A stretch of DNA of 64,000 nt from Deltaproteobacteria bacterium (GCA_020060215.1 JAGVAP010000088.1:48482-112481), one strand, 5' to 3'; positions 7,844 through 18,236 are shown, numbered from the stretch's first letter. The notes: generated from the letters alone by a model not told the origin. Numbers and translations are program-made.

Positions 7844-10420
7844 TCATATCACGATATTGACCAGCTTGTCCCGGACCACGATCACCCTCTTGATGGGCTG
7901 ATCGCCGATGAAGCTCCTGACGCGATCGTTCTTCAGCGCCTCCCCTTGGATCTCCTGGTCGCTCCAGGATGCAGGCACCTCGATCCGTCCCCTGACCTTC
8001 CCGTTGACCTGGATGACGATGAGCCTGGTCTCCACCGCCAGGGCCTGCTCCTCGTACGAGGGCCACGGAACGGAGAGGAGGTTTCCTTTGCGGCCGAGCA
8101 TGCTCCAGAGCTCGTCCGCAATGTGAGGGGCGACCGGTGAGAGCAGGATGATCACCGCCTCGACCGCCTCCCTGACGACCCTCCAGCCGAGATCGTCCTT
8201 GTGCTCCTCGCCTCCCATGGTCCGGGTCAGCTCGTTCACGAGCTCCATGATGGCGCTGATCGCCGTATTGAAATGGAACCGATCCTCTATGTCCGAGGTG
8301 ACCTTCTTGATGGTCTGGTGGGTCCTGCGGTGCAGCTCCTTCAGTCCCGCCGGAAGCGGCTCGCCCCCCGCAAAGGGCTCCACCCGACGCAGGCATTCCG
8401 CATTCTCGTCCACCATTCGCCACACCCGGTTGAGGAACCGGAAGGAGCCCTCGACCCCCTGATCGCTCCACTCGAGGTCCCGCTCCGGGGGCGAGGCGAA
8501 CAGGCAGAACATGCGGACCGTGTCGGCCCCGTAGCGCCGGATGAGGTCCTCGGGATCGACCACGTTCTTCTTGGACTTGGACATCTTCAGGATGTTCCCC
8601 GTGACCACATCCGCCCCGCACCGGGTGCACTTGTTTTCGCTCACCTCTTTCGGGAAAAGGTAGCCGTGATTGGGGCACTCCTGGACCTCCTTGCAGACCA
8701 TGCCCTGGGTAAGGAGGTTCGTGAACGGCTCGCTCACCTTCACCTGCCCGAGGTCCCGCAGCACCCGGGTGTAGAATCGGGAGTAGAGGAGGTGCAGGAT
8801 GGCATGTTCGATCCCCCCGATGTACTGGTCCACCGGCATCCAGTAGTCCACCCTCTTCGAATCCAGGGGTCCCTCGGTGTAGTCGGGACAGGCATACCGC
8901 TCGAAATACCAGGAGGACTCCACAAAGGTGTCCATGGTGTCCGTCTCCCGCCTGGCCTTGCCTCCGCACCTCGGGCAGGCCGTCTCGTGGAAAGAGGGCT
9001 CGAACGGGAGAGGCGAACCGCCGTTCGGCCTCAATTCGAGGTCGAGAGGAAGCACCACCGGGAGGTCCTCTTCCGGGACCGGGACCGTGCCGCACCTTTC
9101 GCAGTAGATGATGGGGATCGGGGCGCCCCAGTACCGCTGCCTTGAGATGTTCCAGTCCCTCAGCCGGTAATTGACCGTCTTGTGCCCCTTGCCCTCCGTT
9201 TCCAGGAAGGTCGCGATCCCCTCCAGGGCCTCCAGGTTCCGCATGCCGTTGAACGGCCCGGAGTTGACGAGGATCCCTTCCCCCTCGTATGCGCGGGTCA
9301 TGGTCTCTTCGCGGAGATCCTCGCCGGGGGGCTGGATCACCACTCGCAGGGGCAGACCGTATTTCCGCGCAAACTCGAAGTCCCGCTGATCATGGGTGGG
9401 AACCGCCATGATCGCGCCCGTTCCATAGTCGAAGAGGACGAAGTTGGCCACAAAGATGGGGATCTTCTCCCCCGTGACCGGATTGATGCAGGATCGACCG
9501 GTGAAAAGCCCCACCTTCTCGGTGAATTCGGAGGTCCGGAGATAGCCGGCCACCTTCATCGTGCTCTCAATGAAGGAGAGCACCTCCTTTTCCTGAGGCA
9601 TGCCTTTGACGAGATCTCTGAGCATGGGATGCTCGGGGGCAAAGCAGAGGAAGGTCGCCCCGAAGACGGTGTCCTGCCGGGTGGTGTACACCTCGATCTC
9701 TTCCGTGCTGTCGACGAGGGGGAACCGGATGATGGCCCCGTAGCTCTTGCCGATCCAGTTCCTCTGCATGGTCAGCACCCGCTCCGGCCATCCGGGAAGC
9801 TTTTCGCAGAAATCCAGGATCTCCTCCGCGTAGTCGGTGATCTTGAAGAACCAGCTGTCCATCTCCTTGATGATCACCTCGCGGTCCGTGTGGCGCCAGC
9901 AGCGGCCGTCCTCGACCTGCTCCTTGGCCAGGACCGTCTGGCAGCTGTCGCACCAGTTCACGAACGTCCTCTTCTTGTACGCAAGCCCCTTCTCGTACAT
10001 CCGGATGAAGATGAGCTGCTCCCAACGGTAATATTCGGGGTCGCAGGTGGCGAACTCCCGATCCCAGTCATAGCTGAACCCCATCCTCTTGAGCTGGGAC
10101 TTCATGTATTCGATGTTTTCATAGGTCCACCGGGCCGGATGGGTCCTGTTCTCGATGGCGGCGTTCTCGGCCGGCAGCCCGAAGGCATCCCACCCCATGG
10201 GATGCAGGACATTCCTGCCCTTCATGCGCATGGTCCTCGCCACCACGTCGCCGATCGTGTAGTTGCGCACATGGCCCATGTGGATCCTGCCCGAGGGGTA
10301 GGGAAACATCTCGAGGAGATAGTATTTCTCTTTCAGGGGGTCTTCGGAGACCTTGAACAGGCCCTCCTTCTCCCATTGCTCCTGCCATTTCTTCTCGACG
10401 CTCTGCGGATCGTATTTCAT
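7844..10420 (-). CDS. leuS: Leucyl-tRNA synthetase
   Basis: Charges tRNA-Leu with leucine. The 858 residues fit the bacterial class Ia enzyme. The ATP-binding HIGH motif appears as HMGH at 47-50 and KMSKS at 612-616. The large editing (CP1) insertion lies in the first half ([12 protein letters not shown], then ..[15 protein letters not shown]). A Zn-binding insertion with two CxxC pairs (CPRCGGK and CERCG) is present. It lies 82 bases after nusB and 50 bases before lptE, in one minus-strand run. Confidence 0.97.
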   Translation of the reverse strand: MKYDPQSVEKKWQEQWEKEGLFKVSEDPLKEKYYLLEMFPYPSGRIHMGHVRNYTIGDVVARTMRMKGRNVLHPMGWDAFGLPAENAAIENRTHPARWTYENIEYMKSQLKRMGFSYDWDREFATCDPEYYRWEQLIFIRMYEKGLAYKKRTFVNWCDSCQTVLAKEQVEDGRCWRHTDREVIIKEMDSWFFKITDYAEEILDFCEKLPGWPERVLTMQRNWIGKSYGAIIRFPLVDSTEEIEVYTTRQDTVFGATFLCFAPEHPMLRDLVKGMPQEKEVLSFIESTMKVAGYLRTSEFTEKVGLFTGRSCINPVTGEKIPIFVANFVLFDYGTGAIMAVPTHDQRDFEFARKYGLPLRVVIQPPGEDLREETMTRAYEGEGILVNSGPFNGMRNLEALEGIATFLETEGKGHKTVNYRLRDWNISRQRYWGAPIPIIYCERCGTVPVPEEDLPVVLPLDLELRPNGGSPLPFEPSFHETACPRCGGKARRETDTMDTFVESSWYFERYACPDYTEGPLDSKRVDYWMPVDQYIGGIEHAILHLLYSRFYTRVLRDLGQVKVSEPFTNLLTQGMVCKEVQECPNHGYLFPKEVSENKCTRCGADVVTGNILKMSKSKKNVVDPEDLIRRYGADTVRMFCLFASPPERDLEWSDQGVEGSFRFLNRVWRMVDENAECLRRVEPFAGGEPLPAGLKELHRRTHQTIKKVTSDIEDRFHFNTAISAIMELVNELTRTMGGEEHKDDLGWRVVREAVEAVIILLSPVAPHIADELWSMLGRKGNLLSVPWPSYEEQALAVETRLIVIQVNGKVRGRIEVPASWSDQEIQGEALKNDRVRSFIGDQPIKRVIVVRDKLVNIVI

Positions 10421-10502
10421 GTCACTCGGTCGTTATCCGTGGCTCGTGGTTCAAGTATGTTCGTGCTCTTGGTGGCCGGCTCAAACACACGAAGGGGTGT
10501 AA

Positions 10503-10916
10503 TTACTCCTTCTCGGCCGTCGCGTGATAGACGGAGTCGAGGACCCCGTTGATGAAACCGCCCGACTCCTCGGTGCCGTATTTCTTTCCCAGCTCCACGG
10601 CCTCGTCGATCGAGACCTTGGGCGGGATGTCCTTCAGGTGCATGACCTCGTACAGGGCTATCCTCAGGACGTTTCGATCCACCAGGGGCATCCTCTCCAG
10701 ACGCCAGTGCTTGGAGGCCTTTCGGATCAGGCCGTCCAGTTCCTCCCTCCGCTCCCAGACTCCGAGCACCAGTTGCCTCGCAAAGGATAGACTGCCCTTG
10801 GAAGAGCGGAAACTGCCGCTGATGAGATCCAGGCACTCGCCGGGGTCCCCCTGGTTGAACTCCATATGAAAAAGAACCTGAAGGGCCAGTTCCCTGGCCT
10901 GATGTCTTCTCCCCAT
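10503..10916 (-). CDS. nusB: Transcription antitermination factor NusB
   Basis: A 137-residue helical RNA-binding protein that, with NusE (S10), binds boxA RNA and prevents premature termination of rRNA operons. It begins MGRRHQARELALQVLF, typical of the family, and carries the conserved region DRNVLRIALYEV and the C-terminal VSIDEAVELGKKYG..ESGGFINGVLD. AAGAGG sits just before the ATG. It follows ribH after 70 bases; the ribH-nusB pairing is one of the most widespread in bacteria. Confidence 0.96.
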   Translation of the reverse strand: MGRRHQARELALQVLFHMEFNQGDPGECLDLISGSFRSSKGSLSFARQLVLGVWERREELDGLIRKASKHWRLERMPLVDRNVLRIALYEVMHLKDIPPKVSIDEAVELGKKYGTEESGGFINGVLDSVYHATAEKE

Positions 10917-10986
10917 GATCCTCTTGTCGCCCGGCCGGGCGCGACCGTATCCTCGAAATGGCCGATAAGGGGGCAGTACGGAGGAA

Positions 10987-11451
10987 TCAGATTTGCTTGA
11001 AGAGGTTGACCATCTCCATGGCAGCCACGGCAGCGTCCCAGCCCTTGTTCCCCGATTTGGAGCCCGCCCTCTCGATGGCCTGCTCCAGGTTGTCCGTAGT
11101 GAGAACCCCGAAGGTGACGGGGATCTTGGTGTCCAGGGCAACCGCCGCAATCCCCTTGGAGACCTCGGCGGCCACATAATCGAAATGGGGGGTAGCCCCT
11201 CGTATGACGGCCCCGAGGCAGATCACGGCGTCAAACCGCCCACTCTCGGCCAGCCTCTTGGCCGCGAGCGGGATCTCGAACGCCCCCGGCACCTTGACCA
11301 TGCTGATCTGGTCGTCTGCGGCGCCGTGCCGCTTCAGCGCATCGATCGCGCCCTCCGTCAATCGTGCGCTGATGAAGTCGTTGAACCGGCTCACGATAAT
11401 GGCAAATCGAAACCCCTCCGCACTCAGTTTCCCTTCCAGCACTTCCGCCAT
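10987..11451 (-). CDS. ribH: 6,7-dimethyl-8-ribityllumazine synthase
   Basis: Condenses 3,4-dihydroxybutanone phosphate with the ribityl-aminopyrimidine in riboflavin synthesis, usually as a 60-mer shell. 154 residues. Family motifs are VSRFND near the N-terminus, VPGAFEIP in the middle and the catalytic-loop segment [14 protein letters not shown]. Start MAEVLEG at 11451 has AGAGG with 8-base spacing; an ATG two codons earlier has poor spacing. It lies between ribBA and nusB. Confidence 0.96.
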   Translation of the reverse strand: MAEVLEGKLSAEGFRFAIIVSRFNDFISARLTEGAIDALKRHGAADDQISMVKVPGAFEIPLAAKRLAESGRFDAVICLGAVIRGATPHFDYVAAEVSKGIAAVALDTKIPVTFGVLTTDNLEQAIERAGSKSGNKGWDAAVAAMEMVNLFKQI

Positions 11452-11553
11452 AACCATTTCCTCTTTCTTCAAGTCGTTTTCCGGTCGCGTCTACCTGCCC
11501 TCGTAGGCGGCGCCCGGGTCATGCCCGTCCCGGGAGACCCATTCCGCGGCAGT

Positions 11554-12789
11554 CTACTTCCTGTTCTTCAATGTCGCCTCAGACCAGTTCTGGATCTGGA
11601 GCAGGTGCCCCAGCTTCTGGCACTTGGTGACGAGATATTTGAGGTTCTCGGCCGTCGGCTCCGTCTCGATCGGAATGCGACCGGTGACCTGGATCCCATA
11701 TCCTTCGAGGCCGATAATCTTCTTGGGATTGTTCGTCATCAGCCTGATCTTCCGGACGCCGAGGCTGGCCAGGATCTGGGCGCCGACTCCGTAATCCCGC
11801 AGATCCGGCTCAAAACCGAGCTCCCTGTTCGCCTCGACCGTGTCCCTCCCCTTGTCCTGCAGCGCATAGGCCCGGATCTTGTTGGCAAGGCCGATGCCCC
11901 TGCCCTCCTGCTGCATGTAGAGGATCACCCCCAGCCCTTCCTTGTTGACCATCTCCATGGCCGCCTGCAGCTGCGTCCCGCAGTCGCAGCGAAAAGACCC
12001 GAAGACGTCGCCCGTGGTGCACTGGGAATGGACCCTGACCATGATCTCCTTTTCAGGGTCGATCTCCCCCTGGATCAGGGCAAGGTGTTCGTGGTTGTCC
12101 AGGTCGTTGACGAAGGCGATCGCCTTGAATTCCCCGAAGGGGGTGGGAAGCACCGTTTCCGCGGCCGCGTGGACAAAGCTCTCGTTCCTCATCCGGTACG
12201 CGATGATGTCCCTGACCGTCGCGATCTTCAACCCGTGTCGCTCGGCGAACCGCTCGAGATCCGGCATCCTGGCCATGGATCCGTCGTCGTTCATGACCTC
12301 GCAGATGACCCCGGCCGGCTTCAATCCCGCCAGCCTTGCGAGATCCACAGATCCTTCGGTCTGTCCGGTCCTGAACAGGACCCCTCCTCGCCGCGCCCTC
12401 AGGGGGAACACATGGCCCGGCTGCACCAGATCTTCCGGCCTGCTGTCGTCCGCCACGGCCGTCAGGACGGTTCGCGCCCGGTCGGCGGCGGAGATCCCGG
12501 TAGTCACCCCGGTGCGCGCCTCGATGGAGACCGTGAACGCGGTCTGAAAGGGGGATCGGTTGTTGGTCACCATGAGGGGGAGCTTCAGCCTGTCCACGAT
12601 CTCCGGTGCGAGGGAGAGACAGATGAGCCCTCGCCCGTATCTGGCCATGAAGTTGATCGCCTCCGGCGTGATCTTTTCTGCGGCCATGGTCAGGTCCCCT
12701 TCGTTCTCCCTGGACTCGTCGTCCACCAGGATGATCATCCTGCCCTGCCGCAGATCCTCCAGTACGCTTTCTATAGATGAAACCGGCAT
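11554..12789 (-). CDS. ribBA: Bifunctional DHBP synthase / GTP cyclohydrolase II
   Basis: Supplies both riboflavin precursors. Residues 1-200 form the 3,4-dihydroxy-2-butanone-4-phosphate synthase ([10 protein letters not shown] metal and substrate loop, plus RRGGVL and HTEG-equivalent GQTEGS). Residues 205-400 form GTP cyclohydrolase II with zinc ligands in [20 protein letters not shown] and the loop [12 protein letters not shown] at 12789 is chosen, 4 bases after the ribE stop. A GTG at 12801 inside ribE would also be possible. About 411 residues, the normal fused length. Confidence 0.95.
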   Translation of the reverse strand: MPVSSIESVLEDLRQGRMIILVDDESRENEGDLTMAAEKITPEAINFMARYGRGLICLSLAPEIVDRLKLPLMVTNNRSPFQTAFTVSIEARTGVTTGISAADRARTVLTAVADDSRPEDLVQPGHVFPLRARRGGVLFRTGQTEGSVDLARLAGLKPAGVICEVMNDDGSMARMPDLERFAERHGLKIATVRDIIAYRMRNESFVHAAAETVLPTPFGEFKAIAFVNDLDNHEHLALIQGEIDPEKEIMVRVHSQCTTGDVFGSFRCDCGTQLQAAMEMVNKEGLGVILYMQQEGRGIGLANKIRAYALQDKGRDTVEANRELGFEPDLRDYGVGAQILASLGVRKIRLMTNNPKKIIGLEGYGIQVTGRIPIETEPTAENLKYLVTKCQKLGHLLQIQNWSEATLKNRK

Positions 12790-12793
12790 GTCT

Positions 12794-13462
12794 TTAATCA
12801 CCAAATCCGTGTTTGTTCAAAAAATCCCTGTCCAGCGGAGAGGTCCCGGCTTCCCGCCCGGCCCCTCTGCTCCCGGGCTCCCTCAGGAACTTCTCGACGT
12901 ACTTTCCAATCAGGTCCGTCTCGATATTCACGAGATCTCCAACCCGTTTGTTCAGGATCGTGGTCTCGCCCCACGTCTGAGGAATGATATTAACCTCAAA
13001 TCCCTTCTCATGGCAACGGTTGATCGTCAGGCTGATGCCGTCGACCGCCACAGATCCCTTTTCAATGGTGTAGCGCGCAACCGACGGCTCGATCCCGATC
13101 TCCAGCCGCCACGAGCCGCCGACCTGCTCCTTCCGTACAATCCTTCCGATCCCGTCCACATGCCCGGCCACGAGATGTCCTCCAAGCCGATCCGACATGC
13201 GAAGGGCCCTCTCGAGATTGACCTCTTCGTCGGGTTTCAGTCCGGAGAGGGTGCTGCGGGACAGGGTCTCCCCGGAGACGTCCGTCCTAAAGGCCCCCTG
13301 CTTCAGGCCCGCGACCGTGAGGCAGACGCCGTTCACGCTGATGCTCTCCCCGATGCGGCAATCGATCATCTCGAACAGGGGAAGGATGGTCAGCCGCATC
13401 TCCCCCCGGACCCTCACGATCTCCCTGACCCGGCCCTTGCCCTCAACCAATCCTGTGAACAT
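12794..13462 (-). CDS. ribE: Riboflavin synthase, alpha subunit
   Basis: Dismutates two lumazine molecules to riboflavin. The 222 residues comprise two related lumazine-binding barrels, the first beginning MFTGLVEG (the invariant N-terminus) and the second GHVDGIGRI. The second of two adjacent ATGs (13462) is chosen because it gives the family start and better spacing from AAAGGA. It sits 52 bases after ribD and 4 bases before ribBA in the rib operon. Confidence 0.95.
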   Translation of the reverse strand: MFTGLVEGKGRVREIVRVRGEMRLTILPLFEMIDCRIGESISVNGVCLTVAGLKQGAFRTDVSGETLSRSTLSGLKPDEEVNLERALRMSDRLGGHLVAGHVDGIGRIVRKEQVGGSWRLEIGIEPSVARYTIEKGSVAVDGISLTINRCHEKGFEVNIIPQTWGETTILNKRVGDLVNIETDLIGKYVEKFLREPGSRGAGREAGTSPLDRDFLNKHGFGD

Positions 13463-13502
13463 CATCGGTCCTTTGTATTGAAGAATCCTTGCTGCCGCCT
13501 TT

Positions 13503-13536
13503 TCTGCCTGCTGCTTACTGCCTACTGCCTACCTCC
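13503..13536. repeat. 'gcagtaggcagtag' low-complexity unit at the ribD 3' end
   Basis: The minus strand here is a run of GGTAGGCAGTAGGCAGTAAGCAGCAGGC. The ribD stop codon lies inside it and the last residues (GEVGSRQ) are encoded by it. A second copy lies after fabF at 24317-24350. It appears to be a dispersed intergenic unit that abuts or invades gene ends. Confidence 0.5.
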
Positions 13537-14615
13537 CCATACTCCGGGTACCCTTCGATCAGCACGTCCTCTCCGAACCTCCTGAGCCGGACTCCCTTCA
13601 GTCGAATACAGTCGTCGATCCTTGCCGGCCCGGGTCCGCAGGCCATCGGGACCCCGTCCCCTCCTCCGAGGAGCTTGGGGGCCTTGAAGATATAGAACTT
13701 GTCTATGAGCCTCCTCCTGATCATGGCGCCCATCAGGGTGGATCCACCCTCCAGCAGCACCGAGGTCACTTCCATCTTCCCCAGTCGGGCCATCATGGCC
13801 GAAGGATCCACCCTTCCATCCTTTTCCGGACAGACGAGAAAGGTCGCCCCCTGGTCCTCGAACACCTTGAACTCCCGTCCGGATACGCTCTCCCCCACGA
13901 CGATCAGCGTCGGGGCCGACCCGGTCCTGAACAACTTCGCCTCAGGGGGAGTGCGAAGGTGGGTATCGACGATGACCCTCAGGGGGTTTTTCCCCTGTTT
14001 TTTTTCGAGCCGTGCCGTCAGCGAGGGATCGTCCGCCAGGACGGTTCCCACTCCGACCATGACCGCATCACTCCTTTGTCTCAGGCGATGAACGAACCGC
14101 CGGGAGCTTTCCCCCGTGATCCATTTCGAGCTGCCGGATGAGGTGGCGGTCCAGCCGTCTAGGGTCAGCGCCGATTTCGCGGCCACGAAGGGCAGTCCCG
14201 TACGGATGAACTTGCTGAACCCTTCGATGAGCCGTCGGCATTCGGATTCCAAGACTCCGGTGACGACCTCGACTCCACCTTCCGCAAGGACGGCGCATCC
14301 CCCTCCGGGCACCCTGGGATTCGGGTCAGCCGCGCCGACCACAACCCGGCCGATGCCGCTTTCCAGAATGGCCTGGGTGCAGGGAGGGGTCCTGCCAAAG
14401 TGGTTGCAGGGTTCCAGGGTGACATAAAGGGTGTCCCCCCGTCGGGCCTTTCCGCCAAGGTTCTGCAGGCAGACGATCTCCGCATGAGGCCCCCCTGCCC
14501 TCTGGTGCCAGCCCTTTGCAACGATCCTTTCTCCGCGTCGGATCACGCATCCCACGGAGGGATTGGGGGAGGTGAGCCCCAGCCCTTTTCTGGCCTGGCG
14601 GATCGCCTCTCGCAT
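13515..14615 (-). CDS. ribD: Riboflavin deaminase/reductase RibD
   Basis: Bifunctional pyrimidine deaminase (N-terminal, zinc ligands in PHAE and LEPCNHFGRTPPC) and NADPH-dependent reductase (C-terminal, from about residue 145; WITGE, RSDAVMVGVGTVLADDPSLTAR). 366 residues. ATG at 14615 is used, but the family usually begins several residues earlier. Here the upstream codons give ..ATDERC directly before MREAIR, and no ATG, GTG or TTG occurs in that frame before a TAA, so either the protein is slightly short or a rare ATT at 14642 starts it. The deaminase zinc site is intact either way. Confidence 0.94.
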   Translation of the reverse strand: MREAIRQARKGLGLTSPNPSVGCVIRRGERIVAKGWHQRAGGPHAEIVCLQNLGGKARRGDTLYVTLEPCNHFGRTPPCTQAILESGIGRVVVGAADPNPRVPGGGCAVLAEGGVEVVTGVLESECRRLIEGFSKFIRTGLPFVAAKSALTLDGWTATSSGSSKWITGESSRRFVHRLRQRSDAVMVGVGTVLADDPSLTARLEKKQGKNPLRVIVDTHLRTPPEAKLFRTGSAPTLIVVGESVSGREFKVFEDQGATFLVCPEKDGRVDPSAMMARLGKMEVTSVLLEGGSTLMGAMIRRRLIDKFYIFKAPKLLGGGDGVPMACGPGPARIDDCIRLKGVRLRRFGEDVLIEGYPEYGEVGSRQ

Positions 14616-14662
14616 GCATCTTTCGTCGGTCGCAGTCGTAATGAACCCTGAGCCCTTAATGG

Positions 14663-14668
14663 ATTATA
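14663..14668 (-). promoter_or_regulatory. -10 box of a likely rib-operon promoter
   Basis: A perfect TATAAT on the minus strand lies about 50 bases before the ribD ATG. The best -35 (TTCCGA, 16 bases upstream) is weak. The leader is too short to hold an FMN riboswitch, so riboflavin feedback through RNA is not apparent here. Confidence 0.45.
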
Positions 14669-14720
14669 CTCCGCCGGGGTCGAATCGGAACCACCAAAGG
14701 ACGGCTTGGGGGGTCTTCTC

Positions 14721-15194
14721 TTAAGGCTGGTCTTTTTCCCTCTTGGCCCTGAGGATGCCTTCGAGCTCGGCCATGAACTCGTTGATGTCCTTGAACTGCC
14801 GGTAGACCGAGGCGAACCGGACGTAGGCCACCTCGTCCCACTCCTTGAGGCTGTTGATCACCTTCTCCCCGATCTCCTTGCTGTCGATCTCCTTCTTTCC
14901 CAGTTCCTGAAAGAAGGATTCCAGCGCGTCCACGAACTCCTCGATCTTGGTGACGCTGATCGGCCTCTTCTGGCAGGCCTTCTTCATTCCTTCGATGATC
15001 TTTTCCCTGACGAATGCCTCTCTCCGGCCGTCCTTCTTGACCACCATCGGCAACACTTCTTCAAGCTTCTCATAGGTGGTGAAACGCCTCCCGCAGAGGA
15101 TGCACTCCCGTCTCCTTCGAATGGTCCTTCCATCCTTGCTCAGCCTGGAGTCGATCACCTTGTTTTCAAGCTCATTGCAGTAAGGGCACTTCAT
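14721..15194 (-). CDS. nrdR: Transcriptional repressor NrdR
   Basis: ATP/dATP-sensing repressor of ribonucleotide reductase genes. 157 residues. The N-terminal zinc ribbon is [14 protein letters not shown], followed by an ATP-cone domain from about residue 49 ([16 protein letters not shown]) that reads the nucleotide state. ATG overlaps the stop of the dCMP deaminase gene (ATGA), so the two are coupled; both relate to deoxynucleotide supply. The C-terminus ends with a charged tail. Confidence 0.96.
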   Translation of the reverse strand: MKCPYCNELENKVIDSRLSKDGRTIRRRRECILCGRRFTTYEKLEEVLPMVVKKDGRREAFVREKIIEGMKKACQKRPISVTKIEEFVDALESFFQELGKKEIDSKEIGEKVINSLKEWDEVAYVRFASVYRQFKDINEFMAELEGILRAKREKDQP

Positions 15195-15649
15195 AGGTCC
15201 AACCTCTTGACGTTCACTCCAGCCTCGGCCAGCATCTGATCCGAGAGCTCATCCTCATATCCGGCCAGGTAGTAGATCTCCTTGATCCCCGCATTGATCA
15301 GCATCTTGGAGCATATGACGCAAGGCTTGTTGGTGCAGAACAGGACCGCCCCGTTGATCGAGATCCCGTGGTACGCCGCCTGGATGATCACGTTCTGCTC
15401 CGCGTGCAGTCCCCTGCAGAGCTCGTGCCTTGTCCCCGATGGGATGGCGGAGTCTTCACGGAGGCAGCCCGCCTCCACACAGTGCCTCAAGCCGGCCGGC
15501 GCGCCGTTGTATCCGGTGGCGAGGATCCTCCTCTCCTTCACGAGGATCGCCCCGACGCTTCGCCTCAGGCACGTGGACCTCTTGGCCACCAGCCTGGTGA
15601 TCGCCATGAAATACTCCGGCCACGAAGGTCTCTCTCGGTCATCGTTCAT
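15191..15649 (-). CDS. dCMP deaminase (ComEB family)
   Basis: Deaminates dCMP to dUMP for dTMP synthesis. The 152 residues show the zinc-dependent deaminase signature: GLHAEQNVI supplies His and catalytic Glu, and [11 protein letters not shown] supplies two Cys ligands. A further Cys/His set (CVEAGCLRE) is typical of dCMP deaminases. The start lies 11 bases inside rpiB, and nrdR begins at its stop. In related genomes glyA often sits between rpiB and this gene; it is absent here. Confidence 0.93.
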   Translation of the reverse strand: MNDDRERPSWPEYFMAITRLVAKRSTCLRRSVGAILVKERRILATGYNGAPAGLRHCVEAGCLREDSAIPSGTRHELCRGLHAEQNVIIQAAYHGISINGAVLFCTNKPCVICSKMLINAGIKEIYYLAGYEDELSDQMLAEAGVNVKRLDL

Positions 15650-16079
15650 GGATGATCTCTATCTGATCGATCCGCGCCTGGTGGCGTCCCCCTTCGAACG
15701 GGGTCTTCAGGAACATCTCCACGATCTCCAGGGCCAGCCCGACGCCCAGCACCCTGCCGCCCATGGTGAGCACGTTTGCATCGTTGTGGAGACGGCACAT
15801 CCTGGCGGTATAGAGGTCCAGGCAGAGGGCCGCACGCACGCCGGGGTGGCGATTGGCCGTCATGGCCATACCCATGCCCGTTCCGCAGACAAGGATCCCC
15901 CGTTCGTGTTCGCCTTTTGCCACCGCCTCCGCCACTCGATGGGCAATTCCGGGATAGTCGAAGGGGTCCCTGGCAAAAACGCCGATGTCGGTCACCCCGT
16001 GGGCGGATTTCTCGAGGTGGCGTTTGCATTCCTCTTTCAGATCATAACCGGCATGGTCCGATCCGATGACGATGTTCAT
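15639..16079 (-). CDS. rpiB: Ribose-5-phosphate isomerase B
   Basis: Interconverts ribose 5-phosphate and ribulose 5-phosphate. The 146 residues carry the RpiB/LacAB signature: [15 protein letters not shown] at the N-terminus, [17 protein letters not shown] in the catalytic loop and [11 protein letters not shown]. It is the first gene after a good promoter (16144-16173), and its 3' end overlaps the dCMP deaminase gene. Confidence 0.95.
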   Translation of the reverse strand: MNIVIGSDHAGYDLKEECKRHLEKSAHGVTDIGVFARDPFDYPGIAHRVAEAVAKGEHERGILVCGTGMGMAMTANRHPGVRAALCLDLYTARMCRLHNDANVLTMGGRVLGVGLALEIVEMFLKTPFEGGRHQARIDQIEIIHER

Positions 16080-16143
16080 GTCCGCAGGTCCTCTGTTCGA
16101 AAGCTCTTCCCCGGTGCAGAGGAGGGGGAATATCCCGTTCGGG

Positions 16144-16173
16144 ACTATAATAGAACGGAAACCCGACTGTCAA
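16144..16173 (-). promoter_or_regulatory. Promoter of the rpiB-dCMP deaminase-nrdR run
   Basis: TTGACA (16168-16173, minus strand) is followed by an 18-base spacer and TATAGT (16144-16149). This would start RNA about 60 bases upstream of rpiB. It is one of the best sigma-70-type matches in the window. Confidence 0.65.
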
Positions 16174-16213
16174 TTCATAAGTTTATCGAGATGATAGCAG
16201 GAATTGAAGGGGA

Positions 16214-16924
16214 CTACGAGAGTTGGATGGAAGATTGCTCCGGCGAGAGCAGGTACTTGACCGCCTTAGCCCCGCAGAACTCCTCGAGCATCGCTGCAAC
16301 CCTGTCCCTCGTTGCCACGACCTCCGGCTCGACCCCTTCTCCGATGCCGTCGATGTTCATCAGGATCCTGCGGGTCTCTTCCGTGATGCGGGTGTTATGC
16401 CCGTTTCGCCAGTTCCAGCGGCGGCACATCACATCGCCCGAGCCCGTGACATAGATCACCTCACCCGGCACCGGATGCTCCACAGCCTCCGGAGCGCCGA
16501 GGGGCACGAAGACCTCATCGCCCCTTGCCCGGCGCAGTTCAAGGGGCCCCCTGATCCGTTCGAGGTCGTCCCCGCCCACAGGCATGGCCGAACCGATCGA
16601 ATTATAGTTCATCACCGCCACGACCTTGTTGATGAAGGGGACTTGTGCGCCCGGTTTCCGGACCCTCTTGAGAAGCGAGGCATGGGCAGGGGGGAACTTG
16701 TTGGGATTGGACCCAAAGAGCCGGTGGGCATCACTCCACACCTGAATGCGGGGGTCTGCCTTTGGGTCGATCGGCCCTTGGCCTCTCTCCTCCACGACCT
16801 GCGCCAGCATCCGCTCCAGTTCCTCCGAATGCCCATGGTTGTCGATGCCGGCAGCCAGTACAAGCCCTCTTCGGAAGGAGGGAAAAAGCCGGAAGATCTC
16901 GGGATGCACGTGAACTTCGGTCAT
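16214..16924 (-). CDS. B3/B4 tRNA-binding-domain protein
   Basis: The 236 residues match the stand-alone B3/4 domain otherwise found in the beta subunit of phenylalanyl-tRNA synthetase, where it edits mischarged tRNA. Features seen are SNPNKFPPAHASLLKRV, a conserved VPFINKVVAVMNYNS core, and GDDLERI..LRRARGDEVFVPLG. Stand-alone members probably hydrolyse misacylated tRNA or free substrates; that is inference from the family. ATG overlaps the stop of the FHA-GAF gene (ATGA), so the two are co-translated. It is not a synthetase, since catalytic class II motifs are missing. Confidence 0.8.
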   Translation of the reverse strand: MTEVHVHPEIFRLFPSFRRGLVLAAGIDNHGHSEELERMLAQVVEERGQGPIDPKADPRIQVWSDAHRLFGSNPNKFPPAHASLLKRVRKPGAQVPFINKVVAVMNYNSIGSAMPVGGDDLERIRGPLELRRARGDEVFVPLGAPEAVEHPVPGEVIYVTGSGDVMCRRWNWRNGHNTRITEETRRILMNIDGIGEGVEPEVVATRDRVAAMLEEFCGAKAVKYLLSPEQSSIQLS

Positions 16925-17823
16925 TGCGATCGTGCGTCGTCCTTTCGTACGCGGGAGTAAAGCAGCGCGTTGTAGACGGCATGCGCGGCCGGGATGCTCA
17001 AGGCCTTGAAAAAGGAGAGGTCGTCTTTTCTGAAGCCGTGGAGGTTCGTCACGGAATCGACGTAAATGACCCCGATCACCCGCGACCTGTTCAACAGGGG
17101 CACGCACATGACGGACTTGATCTTGGAGAGATTGAGCGCGTCCCTCAGGACCTGATCTTCCCCGAGCAACATGAACTCGTTGCCGCTCCTGATCACCTGG
17201 TCCACGACATCCCGGCAGTATGCCTCGCCGTCGCCCTCGAACCCCTTCCGGGCCTTGGACACGACCTCCAGGGTCCGCCCGGTCTCCTGTTCGAGCAGGA
17301 CAATGGCCCCTCGATCGATACGGTTCAGAAGGCTGAGGATGCTGTCCAGAATCCGGTCAAGGACCTCCTTCAGGTCCAGGGACTGTGTCAGGACCCTTGA
17401 GACATCCCTCAACAGCTCCATGTTCTTCAGTACGGTGCCGGGTCTGCCCGTGTGTGGTCCGGGAGGATCCTTTTTCGTGGACCGCGACGCGTCCAGGGAC
17501 TGCAGGACATCGATGATGTCATCCGCGCACTGCTCACCCAGGCAGAACACGCTCATCCCGATCACCACGGGAACTCCCTCCGGGAGCTCCACCTCCACCC
17601 CGGGTCGTATGAGGTTGCCGTCTACAAAGGTGCCGTTCGCGCTCTCGAGATCCTTTAGAAAGTACCTTTCTCCCTTTTTCAGGACCTTCAAATGCCTGCG
17701 GGAGATGAAACGGTCCTTGATCTGGACCTCGTTTTCAGGCGTCCTCCCGATGTGGAACATGTCCCTGTCCAGGTCAAAGGACCGCCCGAGTTCCGGTCCG
17801 CTTACGACGTGAAGCCTGTACAT
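16921..17823 (-). CDS. FHA-GAF signalling protein
   Basis: 300 residues with an N-terminal forkhead-associated domain (about 2-95; HIGRTPENEV, SRRHL, SANGTFVDG), which binds phosphothreonine peptides, then a linker and a GAF domain (about 135-290; ending VIGVIYVDSV). No catalytic output domain follows, so it probably serves as an adaptor or sensor. Such FHA-GAF proteins often belong to two-component or serine/threonine kinase networks, but no kinase lies nearby. Start MYRLHVV has GGAGGAG directly upstream. A strong promoter 210 bases upstream gives it a long leader. Confidence 0.85.
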   Translation of the reverse strand: MYRLHVVSGPELGRSFDLDRDMFHIGRTPENEVQIKDRFISRRHLKVLKKGERYFLKDLESANGTFVDGNLIRPGVEVELPEGVPVVIGMSVFCLGEQCADDIIDVLQSLDASRSTKKDPPGPHTGRPGTVLKNMELLRDVSRVLTQSLDLKEVLDRILDSILSLLNRIDRGAIVLLEQETGRTLEVVSKARKGFEGDGEAYCRDVVDQVIRSGNEFMLLGEDQVLRDALNLSKIKSVMCVPLLNRSRVIGVIYVDSVTNLHGFRKDDLSFFKALSIPAAHAVYNALLYSRVRKDDARSQ

Positions 17824-18035
17824 CTCTCCTCCGCACCAACAATCTGTGTTTCCCCGGCGGTGACCCGGGGAATCTTGCCTCAGCGCCGACAGTGAGAGCA
17901 CCCATGCAGATCAGATATCCCGCCCGAGCGAGTCTGGAAGGGAATGGTTCCGGATTTCATGTAGAAGGAGGGGTGTTGATCCCTTCCCTGATTCCCCAGG
18001 ATGAAAACGAAGCCGGAGGAAGAAACGGCCGATCT

Positions 18036-18064
18036 CTTATACACCAGGGGGGGATAATAGTCAA
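18036..18064 (-). promoter_or_regulatory. Promoter of the FHA-GAF operon
   Basis: TTGACT (18059-18064, minus strand), 17-base spacer, TATAAG (18036-18041): 5 of 6 matches in each box. The RNA would have a leader of about 205 bases before the FHA-GAF start. Confidence 0.6.
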
Positions 18065-18207
18065 ACATTCGCCTGAACGCCGGGAGATGGCCTGGTCGCT
18101 TCCAACCCCGTCATTTCACCATCCCATGGACATGGCCGAGCCAATGCCCTCTGGCCAGAGCCCCACAGGGCCAGCGTTCCAGTTCCCACTGTAGCCTGCC
18201 TTCCCCA

Positions 18208-18236
18208 TTGGTCATTGTGCCGGTTCCGGCTATAAT
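18208..18236 (+). promoter_or_regulatory. Promoter placing transcription start at the 18243 ATG
   Basis: A perfect TATAAT (18231-18236) with TTGGTC 17 bases upstream. The expected start, 6-8 bases after the -10 box, coincides with the A of the ATG of the next gene, so the transcript may lack a leader. Confidence 0.5.

Noticed and set aside
7794..9095. Upstream extension of the lptE frame through leuS
   Set aside because: It would overlap 1.2 kb of leuS in another frame; the lipobox places the real start near 7793.
14616..14720. FMN riboswitch upstream of ribD
   Set aside because: The gap to nrdR is only 105 bases and lacks the conserved FMN-aptamer segments.
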